Shown here piece by piece: positions 8,343 to 17,590 of a stretch of 64,000 nt of DNA. The DNA is from Phytohabitans maris (GTDB lineage Bacteria; Actinomycetota; Actinomycetes; Mycobacteriales; Micromonosporaceae). Location: the NCBI RefSeq assembly GCF_031085175.1, contig NZ_JAVHUY010000014.1:1-64000 (forward strand). The letters run 5' to 3'. Made by a program: the position numbers and the translations under genes. Numbering within the stretch: position 1 is the stretch's first letter; each line of letters opens with the position of its first letter. Below the pieces are notes generated by a model that was not told where the DNA came from, did no database searches, and was given only the letters and a program-made list of their open reading frames with translations.

Positions 8343-8846
8343 CTAGTGCAACAGCATCTCGTCCGGTACCTCCTCGAATACCAGCTGGGTCTGGGTGTTG
8401 CGGACCCCGGGGATGGACTGGATCTCGTCCAGGATGAGCGCGCGCAGGTGCGCCTGGTCGGGCACCCGGGCCAGCGCGATGATGTCGAACGCGCCGCCGG
8501 TCAGCGCGAAGTGCTGGATCGCCGGCAGCCGGGTGAGCCGTTCGCGGACGTCGCGCCACGCGTTCTGCTCGATCTGCATCGTCACGTAGACGGCGGTGGT
8601 GAGCCCCACCTGGGCCGGGTCGAGGCGCACCGAGAAACCGCGGATGACCCGGTCGCGGACCAGCCGGGCGAGCCGGCTGTACGCGTTCGCGCGGGAGATG
8701 TGCAGCCGCTCGGCGAGGGTGCGCACCGCCATCCGGCCGTCCTTGACCAGCTCGGCGACCATCCGGCGGTCCAGGTCGTCGAGCGGCGCCGGCTGTCTCG
8801 CCGGCGGGGCCGGTGCCGCCTCCGGCGTGCCAGTTTGTCTCTCCAT
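8343..8846 (-). CDS. Lrp/AsnC-family regulator (BkdR-like)
   Basis: A 167-aa Lrp/AsnC regulator. The N-terminal HTH covers residues 22-75 (LDDLDRRMVAELVKDGRMAV, then AERLHISRANAYSRLARL). The C-terminal alpha/beta RAM ligand-binding domain covers about 80-160, with the GAFDIIALARVPD turn. ATG at 8846 has GGAGG 6 nt upstream. It is divergent from the 2-oxo-acid dehydrogenase operon, the usual place of the bkd regulator that senses branched-chain amino acids in other bacteria. The shared 147-bp gap contains a spaced inverted pair GATCTT (8876) and AAGATC (8903), and an 11-nt tandem repeat. Ligand and target are inferred from context. Confidence 0.9.
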   Translation of the reverse strand: MERQTGTPEAAPAPPARQPAPLDDLDRRMVAELVKDGRMAVRTLAERLHISRANAYSRLARLVRDRVIRGFSVRLDPAQVGLTTAVYVTMQIEQNAWRDVRERLTRLPAIQHFALTGGAFDIIALARVPDQAHLRALILDEIQSIPGVRNTQTQLVFEEVPDEMLLH

Positions 8847-8950
8847 CCCGCCCTCCGGTTCGCATCTGTCTCGGAGATCTTCCAGTCTATGGACAGCTGC
8901 CCAAGATCGAACGCATCGTAGCGGGCAAGCGCGGACATCGTGCCGGGCGA

Positions 8951-8980
8951 GCGCGGGCACAGCGCGGGCACAGCGCGGGC
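8951..8980. repeat. 11-nt tandem repeat before the E1-alpha gene
   Basis: GCGCGGGCACA is repeated 2.7 times just upstream of the ribosome binding site (GGGAGG, 8983-8988) of the E1-alpha gene. The period is about one DNA helical turn. It lies in the intergenic region shared with the divergent Lrp-type gene, so a binding array or simple slippage are both possible. Confidence 0.7.
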
Positions 8981-8993
8981 GAGGGAGGTCGAG

Positions 8994-10091
8994 GTGGCGA
9001 CGAGGTCGAAGGCGGCCGGGGCGCGGCTGCTCCCCTCCGCGGAGCCGGTGCGGTTCATCGAGGCGGACGGCACGCCGGTCGCCCGGCGCGGGCTGCCCGG
9101 CGGCCCCGAACTGCGCGCCGCGTACCGGGCGCTGGTGCTCGGGCGCAGGTTCGAGCAGCAGGCGACCGCCCTGGTCAAGCAGGGACAGCTCGCCGTGTAC
9201 CCGTCGGCGCACGGCCAGGAGGCGGCCGAGGTCGGTGCCGTCCTCGCGCTGCGCTCCACCGACTGGATCTTCCCGACGTACCGGGACAGCGTCGCGCTGC
9301 TCACCCGCGGCGTCGACCCGGTCGAGATCCTCACCCTGCTGCGCGGCGAGTGGCACTGCGGCTACGACCCGTACACCCACCACGCCGCCCCGCAGTGCAC
9401 CCCGCTGGCCACCCAGGCCCCGCACGCGGTCGGCCTGGCCTTCGCCGCGCAGGCCAGGGGCGAGGAGACGGTCGCGCTCGCGTTCGTCGGCGACGGCGCG
9501 ACCAGCGAGGGCGACTTCCACGAGGCGCTCAACTTCGCCGCCGTCTTCCACCTGCCGGTCGTCTTCTTCGTGCAGAACAACCAGTACGCCATCTCGGTCC
9601 CGGTCCGCCGCCAGACGGCGGCGCCGTCGCTGGCGCACAAAGCCATCGGGTACGGCATGCCGGGCGTCCTGGTCGACGGCAACGACGCCGCCGCGGTGCT
9701 CTCCGTGGTCGGCGCGGCGGCCCGGCGGGCGCGCGAGGGGGAGGGGCCGACCCTCGTGGAGGCGGTGACGTACCGGATCGACGCGCACACCAACGCCGAC
9801 GACGCCACCCGGTACCGCCCCGACGAGGAGGTCACCGGCTGGCTGGCCCGCGACCCGCTGGCCCGCCTCACCGCGTACCTGACGAACTCCGGTCAGCTCA
9901 ACGTCGACGTCGAGGCGGCCGTCGCGGCCGAGGCGGAGGAGCTCGCCGCCGATCTGCGCACCCGCCTCGTGGCCGAGGTGCCGCCACCGCCGCGGGAGCT
10001 GTTCGCGCACGTGTACCACCGCCCCACCCAGCGCCTGCGCGACCAGGCCGAGCTGCTGCGGGCCGAGTCCACCGCACCCGAGGGGAGCTGA
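8994..10091 (+). CDS. 2-oxo-acid dehydrogenase E1 subunit alpha
   Basis: The 365-aa alpha subunit of the thiamine-diphosphate-dependent E1 component of a branched-chain 2-oxo-acid (or pyruvate/acetoin) dehydrogenase. It decarboxylates the 2-oxo acid and passes the acyl group to the E2 lipoyl domain. Residues 165-195 carry the ThDP/Mg motif GDG...NN (FVGDGATSEGDF to QNNQYAIS). AHGQEAAEVGA and the phosphorylation-loop region YRIDAHTNADDATRYR are also family blocks. GTG at 8994 has GGGAGG 5 nt upstream; an in-frame ATG at 8940 would translate the tandem repeat. It is followed after 2 nt by E1-beta. The divergent Lrp gene favours a branched-chain substrate. No E3 (lipoamide dehydrogenase) is in the window. 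Confidence 0.93.
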   Translation: MATRSKAAGARLLPSAEPVRFIEADGTPVARRGLPGGPELRAAYRALVLGRRFEQQATALVKQGQLAVYPSAHGQEAAEVGAVLALRSTDWIFPTYRDSVALLTRGVDPVEILTLLRGEWHCGYDPYTHHAAPQCTPLATQAPHAVGLAFAAQARGEETVALAFVGDGATSEGDFHEALNFAAVFHLPVVFFVQNNQYAISVPVRRQTAAPSLAHKAIGYGMPGVLVDGNDAAAVLSVVGAAARRAREGEGPTLVEAVTYRIDAHTNADDATRYRPDEEVTGWLARDPLARLTAYLTNSGQLNVDVEAAVAAEAEELAADLRTRLVAEVPPPPRELFAHVYHRPTQRLRDQAELLRAESTAPEGS

Positions 10092-10093
10092 CC

Positions 10094-11070
<977 letters not shown>

Positions 11071-11074
<4 letters not shown>

Positions 11075-12393
11075 CCACCCGGCAGTTCCGCCTGCCCGAC
11101 CTCGGCGAGGGGCTGACCGAGGCGGAGGTGCTGCGCTGGCTGGTCGCGGTCGGCGACCCGGTCGCGGTCGACCAGCCGGTGGTCGAGGTGGAGACCGCCA
11201 AGGCCAGCGTCGAGGTCCCGTCCCCGTACGCCGGGGTGGTGGCCGAGCTGCACGCCGCCGAGGGCCGGACGGTGGACGTCGGCGCCCCGCTCATCTCCAT
11301 CGCCGCCCCTTCGGCGCGGGCGCCGCTCGCCGGGCCATCCGCGCCGGCGTCCGTTCCGCCGGGGCCGGGCGCCGCTGCCCCCGCGCCGGGCGCCGATCCG
11401 TCCGTGCCGGGCGCCGACGCGTCCGGGGGCGAGGGGTCGGGCAACGTCCTGGTGGGCTACGGCACGGCCGAGGCGCGCCGCGGCCGCCGTGGCCGGCGCC
11501 GCCCGGCTGCCGCGCCGCCGGCACCCGGCACCCGCCCATTGGTGATCTCACCGATCGTGCGCCGGCTGGCCCGCGACCACCACGTCGACCTGGCCGCGCT
11601 GACCGGCACCGCGCCGGGCGGCGTGATCGCCCGCCGCGACGTCGAGCGGGCCATCGAAGCCGCCTCCGCGCCCCCGGCACCGCCCGCCCCGCCGCTCGCG
11701 GTGCGCGACCGGGTACCGCTGCGTGGCGTCCGCCGGACCGTGGCGGACCGGCTCACCCGCAGCCGCCAGGAGATCCCGGACGCCACCACCTGGGTCGACG
11801 TCGACGCCACCGACCTCGTCGAGACCCGCCGGCAGATGCTCGCCCGCGACCCGGACAGCCCGGTCGGCGTCCTGGCGTTCATCGCCCGGTTCGTGGTGGC
11901 CGGGCTGGCCCGCTACCCCGACCTGAACAGCCGCGTCGACCCGGCCGCCGGCGAGATCGTCCGCCTCGCCGGCGTCAACCTGGGGATCGCCGCCCAGGGC
12001 GAGCGCGGCCTGCTGGTGCCGGTCGTCCACGACGCGCACGAGCGCAACGTCCGCGAGCTGCACGGCGAGATCGCCCGCCTCGCCACGGCCGCCCGCGCCG
12101 GCGAGCTGGGCGTGGCCGACCTCACCGGCGGGACGTTCACCCTCAACAACTACGGCGTGTTCAACGTGGACGGTGCCACCCCGATCATCAACCACCCGGA
12201 GACCGCGCTGCTCGGCGTCGGGCGGATCCTGGACCGCCCGTGGGTGGTCGACGGGGAGATCGTGCCGCGGAAGATCGCCCAGTTCTCGCTGACCTTCGAC
12301 CACCGGGTCTGCGACGGCGCCACGGCCGCCGGCTTCCTCCGCTTCGTCGTCGACTGCGTCGAACGCCCCGCCGACGCCCTCGCGCTCATATAG
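11071..12393 (+). CDS. Dihydrolipoamide acyltransferase E2
   Basis: The 440-aa acyltransferase core of the dehydrogenase complex. The single lipoyl domain is at residues 1-78, with the lipoylated lysine in ETAKASVEV (near 43). A Pro/Ala-rich linker follows. The peripheral-subunit-binding domain is at about 155-195 (VISPIVRRLARDHHVDLAAL, then GGVIARRDVERAI). The catalytic domain is at 215-440 and ends in the FDHRVCDGA active site (HxxxDG). GTG at 11071 overlaps the E1-beta stop. The acyl acceptor is CoA. The linker has the repeated phrase PGAxxxxPGAD. Branched-chain specificity is likely but not shown by sequence alone. Confidence 0.94.
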
Positions 12394-12583
12394 GCGCCCT
12401 CGCCCTCGTTCAGGGACGAGCGGCGGCACCCGCGTGCACGGGAGCTCTCGAGCTGCCCGCACAGACGGGGCAGCCCCAGAGCCTCCCGCACGCACCACGT
12501 CGGCCGAACGCCCCGATCGCCCCGCGACACCCTGCCCGCCGGCCGCATCGGCGCTGCCCAGGCGAAGTGTTGATATCGCCAGT

Positions 12584-12608
12584 CGCAATGGTGTAGCGTT
12601 CAGCGCAA
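12584..12608. promoter_or_regulatory. IclR-box 1, upstream of PLP enzyme operon
   Basis: CGCAA at 12584-12588, then TAGCG-TTCAG-CGCAA at 12594-12608, an inverted repeat TWGCG-N5-CGCWA with an extra half-site on one flank. TTGATA (12570-12575) and TAGCGT (12594-12599) with an 18-nt spacer can be read as -35/-10, so the box would cover the -10. The same arrangement occurs before three other units of this cluster. Confidence 0.75.
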
Positions 12609-12637
12609 CGATAAAGATCGGCTGGAGGTACCCCGTC

Positions 12638-13945
12638 ATGCGCCCACGTGCCCTTCGGTGCATTCGATGCGGGACCGAGGGGTCGCCCACCGGGCCGTTC
12701 AAGGGCTGCCCGGTCTGCGCCGCGGACGGAAAGCCGACCAACGTGCAGGTCGTCTACGACGACGCCGAGCTGCTGCCGGCGTTGCGCCGGGTCGCGGGGC
12801 GGGGCCGGTCGCCGCGGGACATGTGGCACTACCGCGAGGTGTTGCCGGTCTCCGACGACGCGATCGTCAGCCTGGGGGAGGGGGCGACCCCCCTGCTGCC
12901 CGCCCCGCGGCTCGGCGCCAAGCTCGGCATTCCCAAGCTGCACCTCAAGGACGAGAGCCGCAACCCCACCGGTTCGTTCAAGGACCGCCTGGCCGCCGCG
13001 GCGGTCTCGGCCGCGCGCGGGCTCGGCCGCCGGGTCATCGTCGGCTCCTCGTCCGGAAACGCCGGCGCGGCCGTCGCCGCGATGTCGGCGCGGGCCGGGC
13101 TGCCGTGCGTGATGTTCACGACGCAGAAGTTTCCGCTCGCCATGAAGACGCAGATGGCCGTCTACGGCACCTACCTGCTGGCCGCGCCGACCGTGCAGGA
13201 CCGGTGGAGCCTGATGGAGACCGGCGTCGACCGGCTCGGCTGGTTTCCGGTCACGGTGTTCGGCTACCCGTTCTTCGGCAGCAACTGCTACGGCATCGAG
13301 GGCTACAAGACCATCGGGTACGAGATCGTCGACCAGCTCGACGCCGTACCCGACCACGTCGTCTTCCCGGTGGGGGCGGGCGACGCGTTCTCCGGGGCGT
13401 TCAAGGCGATCGACGAGTACCACCGGGCCGGCGTGATCGACCGGCTGCCGGTGATGCACGCGGCCGAGGTGTACGGCCCGCTGGAGCGGACCCTCGCCAG
13501 CGGCGCCGACGTGGTCGAGGCGGTCGAGGTGACCGAGCCGACGGTCGCCGTCTCGGTCGGCTCCAACCTCTCCACGTACCAGGCCCTGGACGTGCTGCGC
13601 CGCACCGGCGGGTCGGCCCGCAGCGCCAGCAACCAGGAGATGCTCCAGGCGCAGCGCGACCTGGGCGCCCTCGAAGGGATCTGGGTGGAGACCTCGTCCG
13701 CGCTCTCCGTCGCCGCGCTGCCCCGGCTGGTCGCCGACGGCGCGGTCGACCCGGACTCGGTCGTCGTCGCGGTGCTCACCTCCGACGGCCTCAAGGACCC
13801 GGAGACCACGGCGGCCGCGCTGCCGCCGATCCCGGACTGCGCGGCCGAGTTCGACTCGGCGCTCGGCACCTTGGCGGCGAGCTACGGCTTCGACGCACGC
13901 GAACACGCGGTACCGGCCACCCGCCGGGCCGAAGGAAGGGGATGA
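12638..13945 (+). CDS. Threonine-synthase-like PLP-dependent enzyme
   Basis: A 435-aa fold-type II PLP enzyme of the threonine synthase/threonine dehydratase group. The N-terminal 30 residues hold two CxxC pairs (LRCIRCGTE and FKGCPVCAAD), a small zinc-ribbon-like extension seen in threonine-synthase-like proteins. The PLP lysine is in NPTGSFKDRLAAAA (near residue 113) and the phosphate loop in VGSSSGNAGAAVAAM. ATG at 12638 follows GGAGG by 9 nt. It leads an operon with the M24, LLM and RidA genes (gaps of 3, 26 and 6 nt) under IclR-box 1. In this setting a catabolic beta/gamma-elimination or replacement on an unusual amino acid is more likely than threonine biosynthesis, but this is inference. 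Confidence 0.88.
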   Translation: MRPRALRCIRCGTEGSPTGPFKGCPVCAADGKPTNVQVVYDDAELLPALRRVAGRGRSPRDMWHYREVLPVSDDAIVSLGEGATPLLPAPRLGAKLGIPKLHLKDESRNPTGSFKDRLAAAAVSAARGLGRRVIVGSSSGNAGAAVAAMSARAGLPCVMFTTQKFPLAMKTQMAVYGTYLLAAPTVQDRWSLMETGVDRLGWFPVTVFGYPFFGSNCYGIEGYKTIGYEIVDQLDAVPDHVVFPVGAGDAFSGAFKAIDEYHRAGVIDRLPVMHAAEVYGPLERTLASGADVVEAVEVTEPTVAVSVGSNLSTYQALDVLRRTGGSARSASNQEMLQAQRDLGALEGIWVETSSALSVAALPRLVADGAVDPDSVVVAVLTSDGLKDPETTAAALPPIPDCAAEFDSALGTLAASYGFDAREHAVPATRRAEGRG

Positions 13946-13948
13946 CAC

Positions 13949-15145
13949 ATGTCCGTCAACGTCGCTCGTGCCACGGCCCTCATGCGGGCGGAGGGTGTGG
14001 ATGGCATCGTCTCCGCCACGCTCGAAAACAACTTCTACCTCTCCGGCGTGTGGGACGACGGGCAGGAGCTCTTCCCCCTGGACAGCGAGTTCTACACGGT
14101 CGCCACCGCGGACGCGCCGGACGCCGGCATCGTGGTCTGCTCGATCGGCGCCGCCGACCTCACCCTCGGCGGGTACCCCTCGCTCAAGGACGTGGTCACG
14201 TTCGGCACGTTCTTCCGGGACATCGTGGACGGTGTGTCGCTCGACCCCGACGAGCAGCGGGTGCGGGCCATCACCGAGGCGCACGAGGTCGGCCGGGCGT
14301 CGGTCGACGCGCTCGCCGAGGCGATCACCCGGCTCGGCCTCGCCGAGGGCGTCGTCGCCGTCGACGAGCGCGGCCCCAAGCGCGACCTGCTCGCCGCGCT
14401 CGCCGAGAAGCTCCCGAAGGCCCAGTTCCGGCCGGCCTCCGGGCTCTTGCGCAACATCCGCGCGGTCAAGATGCCCGACGAGATCGAGCGCATCACCGAA
14501 GCCTTGCGCATCACCGAGAACGGGCTGCGCGCCGCGTTCGCCGAGTTCCGGGAGGGCGTCAGCGAGAAGGACGTGCAGAACGCGTTCGAGCGGGCGGTGA
14601 CCGCCGAGGGCGGGCGGACCGGGTTCTGCCTCGTGCGCTTCGGCAAGGGCCTCGCGCTCGGCCAGGTGCCGGCCTCCCCGGACATCAAGCTCGGCGCCAA
14701 CGACTTCGCCTTCTTCGACGTCGGCATCAAGTACCGCGGCTACCGGTCCGACATCGGCCGCCTGGTCTCCTTCGGCGAGCCCTCCGACGAGCTGCGCTTC
14801 CTCTTCGACGCCTCGAAGACCGGCCAGCAGACGGCGATCGACATGATGCGCCCCGGCGTGGTCGCCAAGGACGTCTTCACCGCCGCCGTGCAGGCGGTCC
14901 GGGACGCCGGCATCCCCAGCTACAAGCGGCAGCACGTCGGGCACGGCATCGGCATCGAGTACTACGATCTGCCGGTGCTCACCCCGAACGCGGAGACGGT
15001 GCTCGAGCCGGGCATGGTCTTCGAGGTGGAGACGCCGTACTACCGGCTCGGGGTCGGCGGCTCCTTCATCGAGGACACCGTCGTGGTCACCGACTCCGGT
15101 TCGTCGATCATCACCACGCTCAGCCGGGACCTGACCGTACTCTGA
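13949..15145 (+). CDS. M24-family (creatinase / Xaa-Pro dipeptidase-like) hydrolase
   Basis: A 398-aa pita-bread-fold hydrolase. The N-terminal creatinase-type domain (residues 1-150) precedes the M24 catalytic domain (160-395). In that domain FFDVGIKYRGYRSDIGR gives the usual Asp ligand pair, RQHVGHGIGIEYYD the His ligand, LEPGMVFEVETPYY and SFIEDTVVVTDSG the Glu ligands. Members cleave Xaa-Pro bonds, or creatine (creatinase, where metal ligands are lost). The first Asp is in the expected position, so metal dependence is plausible. ATG at 13949 is 3 nt after the previous stop, with GGAAGGGG upstream. In the operon it may cleave an amide or ureido intermediate; the substrate is unknown. Confidence 0.86.
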   Translation: MSVNVARATALMRAEGVDGIVSATLENNFYLSGVWDDGQELFPLDSEFYTVATADAPDAGIVVCSIGAADLTLGGYPSLKDVVTFGTFFRDIVDGVSLDPDEQRVRAITEAHEVGRASVDALAEAITRLGLAEGVVAVDERGPKRDLLAALAEKLPKAQFRPASGLLRNIRAVKMPDEIERITEALRITENGLRAAFAEFREGVSEKDVQNAFERAVTAEGGRTGFCLVRFGKGLALGQVPASPDIKLGANDFAFFDVGIKYRGYRSDIGRLVSFGEPSDELRFLFDASKTGQQTAIDMMRPGVVAKDVFTAAVQAVRDAGIPSYKRQHVGHGIGIEYYDLPVLTPNAETVLEPGMVFEVETPYYRLGVGGSFIEDTVVVTDSGSSIITTLSRDLTVL

Positions 15146-15171
15146 GGTCCGCCAGTCACGAAGGAGCCCGG

Positions 15172-16185
15172 ATGAAGTTCGGCATCAGCATCCCCACCTG
15201 CGTGGAGGGGATGGCGTATCCCATCCGGTTCGCCGACCAGCACGAGGTGGTCGCGCTCGGCGTCGAGGCGGAGGAGCTCGGGTTCGACTCGGTGCTCGTC
15301 AACGACCACTTCAGCACGATGCCGTACGTGCGGGCCCAGTTCCCCGACCCGCCGCGCTTCTACGAGCCGCTGGTCACCCTCGGCTACCTGGCCGCCCGCA
15401 CCGAGCGGATCCGGATGATGACCGGCGTCGTGGTGATGCCGATGCGCGAGCCGGTGCTGCTGGCCAAGCAGGCGGCCACCCTCGACCAGCTCAGCGACGG
15501 CCGGCTGATCCTCGGCATCGGCGTCGGGGCGTACCGGGCGGAGTTCGAGTCGGTCCACCCCGAGCTGGCCGGCGCGCCCCGCGGCGAGCTGGTGGCCGAG
15601 GGGATCGAGGCGCTCACCGCGCTGTTCACCCAGCGGGTCGCCGGGTACGAGGGCAGGCACTACCGCTTCACCGACGTCGAGCTGTACCCGAAGCCGAAAC
15701 AGGACCCGTTCCCGATGTTCTCCTGCGGCAACGCGGACGGCACCATCCAGCGGGCCGCCCGCTGGTGCGCCGGGTGGATGCCCGCCGGGATGCCGGCCGA
15801 CCGGCTCGCCACCGGCGTGGAGCGGCTGCGCGGGCTGGCCGCCGAGGCCGGCCGCGACGGCGCCGCCATCGAGGTCGCGCCGCAGCTCGTGCTCTGCGTC
15901 GACCGCGACGCCGAGCGGGCGATGGAGCGGTTCACCGCGTCCCAGGCGTACGAGCACCTGGTGAGCCTGCGCCGCTCCACGCTCAAGGGCATCGACCTGG
16001 ACAGCTACACCTCACAAAACCTCATCGGCACCGTCGACGAGATCGTCGAGCGGGTGCGGCGGCTCAGGGACGCCGGCGCCACCCAGCTGGCCGGCATGAT
16101 CGTGGTCGCCAACTCGACCGGCGAGATGCGCGAGCAGATGCGCCTGTTCGCGGCCGAGGTCCTGCCCGCGTTCCAGGAGGCGTGA
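15172..16185 (+). CDS. LLM-class flavin/F420-dependent oxidoreductase 1
   Basis: A 337-aa TIM-barrel luciferase-like enzyme that uses FMNH2 or F420H2. Visible family blocks are MKFGISIPTC, LGFDSVLVNDHFSTM, RTERIRMMTGVVVMPMREPV, LAKQAATLDQLSDGRLILGIGVGA (written here in parts of the same stretch) and TVDEIVERVRRLRDAGATQL at the C-terminus. ATG at 15172 with AAGGAG 6 nt upstream; third gene of the IclR-box 1 operon and followed by a RidA gene. RutA of pyrimidine catabolism belongs to the same superfamily and also works next to a RidA and an isochorismatase-type hydrolase, as here. Whether this enzyme is an oxygenase or an F420 reductase cannot be read from sequence. Confidence 0.87.
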   Translation: MKFGISIPTCVEGMAYPIRFADQHEVVALGVEAEELGFDSVLVNDHFSTMPYVRAQFPDPPRFYEPLVTLGYLAARTERIRMMTGVVVMPMREPVLLAKQAATLDQLSDGRLILGIGVGAYRAEFESVHPELAGAPRGELVAEGIEALTALFTQRVAGYEGRHYRFTDVELYPKPKQDPFPMFSCGNADGTIQRAARWCAGWMPAGMPADRLATGVERLRGLAAEAGRDGAAIEVAPQLVLCVDRDAERAMERFTASQAYEHLVSLRRSTLKGIDLDSYTSQNLIGTVDEIVERVRRLRDAGATQLAGMIVVANSTGEMREQMRLFAAEVLPAFQEA

Positions 16186-16191
16186 AGCACC

Positions 16192-16653
16192 GTGCCCACT
16201 CCCGAAGAGCGACTGGCCGAGCTCGGCCTGACCCTGCCCGCGCCGTTCCCGCCCGCCGCCGCATACGTATCCGTGCGGGTGGACGGCGGCCTCGCCTACG
16301 TCGCCGGGCACGGGCCGATGCGCGACGGCAAGGCGGTCTACACCGGCAAGCTCGGCTCCGATGTGGACATCGAGACCGGCAAGCTCTCGGCCCAGCTGAC
16401 CGCGCTCAACATCCTCGCCTCGCTCAAGGCCGAACTGGGCGAGCTGAGCCGGGTCACCGGCTTCCTCAAGCTGCTCGTGCTCGTCAACGCCACCCCCGAC
16501 TTCACCCAGCCGCACCTGGTCGCCGACGGCGCCAGCGACCTCGTCCACGCGCTCTACGGCCCGGCCAGCCGGCACGCCCGTTCCGCGATCGGCGTCGCCT
16601 CCCTGCCGCTCGGCATCGCCACCGAGATCGAGGCCGTCGTCACCGTCTCCTGA
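16192..16653 (+). CDS. RidA/YjgF/UK114-family protein
   Basis: A 153-aa RidA-like protein (YjgF_endoribonc/LPSP group). The family hydrolyses reactive enamine/imine intermediates released by PLP enzymes, or acts as deaminase in pathways such as Rut (RutC). Visible blocks are EERLAELGLTLP, YVSVRVDGGLAYVAGHGP, QLTALNILASLKAELG and GPASRHARSAIGVASLPLGI, where the Arg in SRHARSAIG is the position of the conserved substrate-binding arginine. GTG at 16192, 6 nt after the LLM gene, GGAGG over the previous stop. Last gene of the operon. Its presence beside a PLP lyase-type enzyme fits clearance of an enamine product. Confidence 0.9.
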   Translation: MPTPEERLAELGLTLPAPFPPAAAYVSVRVDGGLAYVAGHGPMRDGKAVYTGKLGSDVDIETGKLSAQLTALNILASLKAELGELSRVTGFLKLLVLVNATPDFTQPHLVADGASDLVHALYGPASRHARSAIGVASLPLGIATEIEAVVTVS

Positions 16654-16828
16654 GGCCCGCGCGCCGCGCGCCGCCCCACGCCCGTCTCCTTCCAGAGCGC
16701 CTCCTGCTCGGTGCCCCAGCCGGAGCGCTCCGGTACCGTCGACGATCATCGCGTCGCGCGGGACGAGCCGGTCGTCGGGGCCCTCGCCGACGTCGCGGGG
16801 GAGCCCGGCGTGCGAGTTCGCGTCAATG

Positions 16829-16853
16829 TTGCGCTTGACGCTATCGTGTTGCG
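16829..16853. promoter_or_regulatory. IclR-box 2, upstream of isochorismatase-type gene
   Basis: TTGCG-CTTGA-CGCTA (16829-16843) followed by a further TTGCG at 16849-16853. It lies 24-48 nt before the GTG start of the isochorismatase-type hydrolase. The rest of the 223-nt gap (16654-16876) has no convincing gene. Confidence 0.75.
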
Positions 16854-16876
16854 TCTGAGATGGCTATGCTGATGGG

Positions 16877-17485
16877 GTGACTCTCCGTACCCTCGATCGC
16901 GCCGCGGTCGTCATCGTCGACATGCAGAACGGGTTCTGCCACCCGGACGGCTCGTTCGGCCGGGCCGGCGCCGACGTCTCCGGCTGCGGCGCGGCCGCCC
17001 CGGCGTGCGAGGAGCTGGTCAAGATCGGTCACGACGCCGGCATCCCGGTGGTCTGGACCCGCGCGATCCACGAAGACGACCTCTCCGACTGGCGGATGCT
17101 CACCGAGGTCCCGATGTACAAGGGGCTGATCGGGATCGGCAGCTGCGTCGAGGGCACCTGGGACGCGGAGTTCTTCGCCCCGCTCGCCCCGGCCGACGGC
17201 GACCTGGTGGTGAGCAAGTCCCGGTTCAGCCCGTTCGTGGAGACCGACATCGCCGACCGGCTGCGCGCCCTCGGCGTGGAAAACCTGCTGGTCGGCGGCG
17301 TCGGCACCAGCGCCTGCGTGGAGAGCACCGTGCGCGACGCCAGCCAGCGCGACTTCCGCACCTACGTGGTCTCCGAGGCGACCGGCGACATCTCCCCGGC
17401 CGCGCACGAGCACTCGCTGCACGTGATGGGCTCGCTTTTCGGATGGACGGTCTCGATCGAGGATGTGCGCGCCGCCGCGGCGTGA
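16877..17485 (+). CDS. Isochorismatase-like cysteine hydrolase
   Basis: A 202-aa member of the isochorismatase/cysteine hydrolase superfamily (nicotinamidase, N-carbamoylsarcosine amidase, RutB). The catalytic triad is visible: Asp in VVIVDMQNGFCHPDGSFG (near residue 15), Lys in LVVSKSRFSPF, and Cys in VGGVGTSACVESTVRDA (near 140). No chorismate pathway genes are near, so hydrolysis of an amide, carbamate or ureido group from a nitrogen compound is expected. GTG at 16877. It has its own promoter region with IclR-box 2, and is convergent to the iclR gene. Confidence 0.88.
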   Translation: MTLRTLDRAAVVIVDMQNGFCHPDGSFGRAGADVSGCGAAAPACEELVKIGHDAGIPVVWTRAIHEDDLSDWRMLTEVPMYKGLIGIGSCVEGTWDAEFFAPLAPADGDLVVSKSRFSPFVETDIADRLRALGVENLLVGGVGTSACVESTVRDASQRDFRTYVVSEATGDISPAAHEHSLHVMGSLFGWTVSIEDVRAAAA

Positions 17486-17590
17486 CCGTCCCCCCGGCCG
17501 GTCTGGTCGCCGGCCTGGTCAGGCACCCCCTGGCCGGCGGCCAGGCCTCACCCGCCGCGGTGGTCACGGCGTGCGGAGTCGCAGCGAAGA

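Noticed and set aside
12638-13945. Threonine synthase of threonine biosynthesis (thrC)
   Set aside because: No hom or thrB gene adjoins it, and it sits in an IclR-controlled catabolic operon; only family membership is claimed.
16654-16876. Possible remnant coding frame on the minus strand (VGEGPDDRLVPRDAMIVDGTG)
   Set aside because: Reads like protein for about 35 residues but has no start context, no recognised family and no continuation; only the IclR box in this gap is supported.
12638-17485. Genuine Rut pyrimidine operon
   Set aside because: The LLM, RidA and isochorismatase proteins belong to the same superfamilies, but RutD, RutE, RutF and RutG are missing and other enzymes are present.
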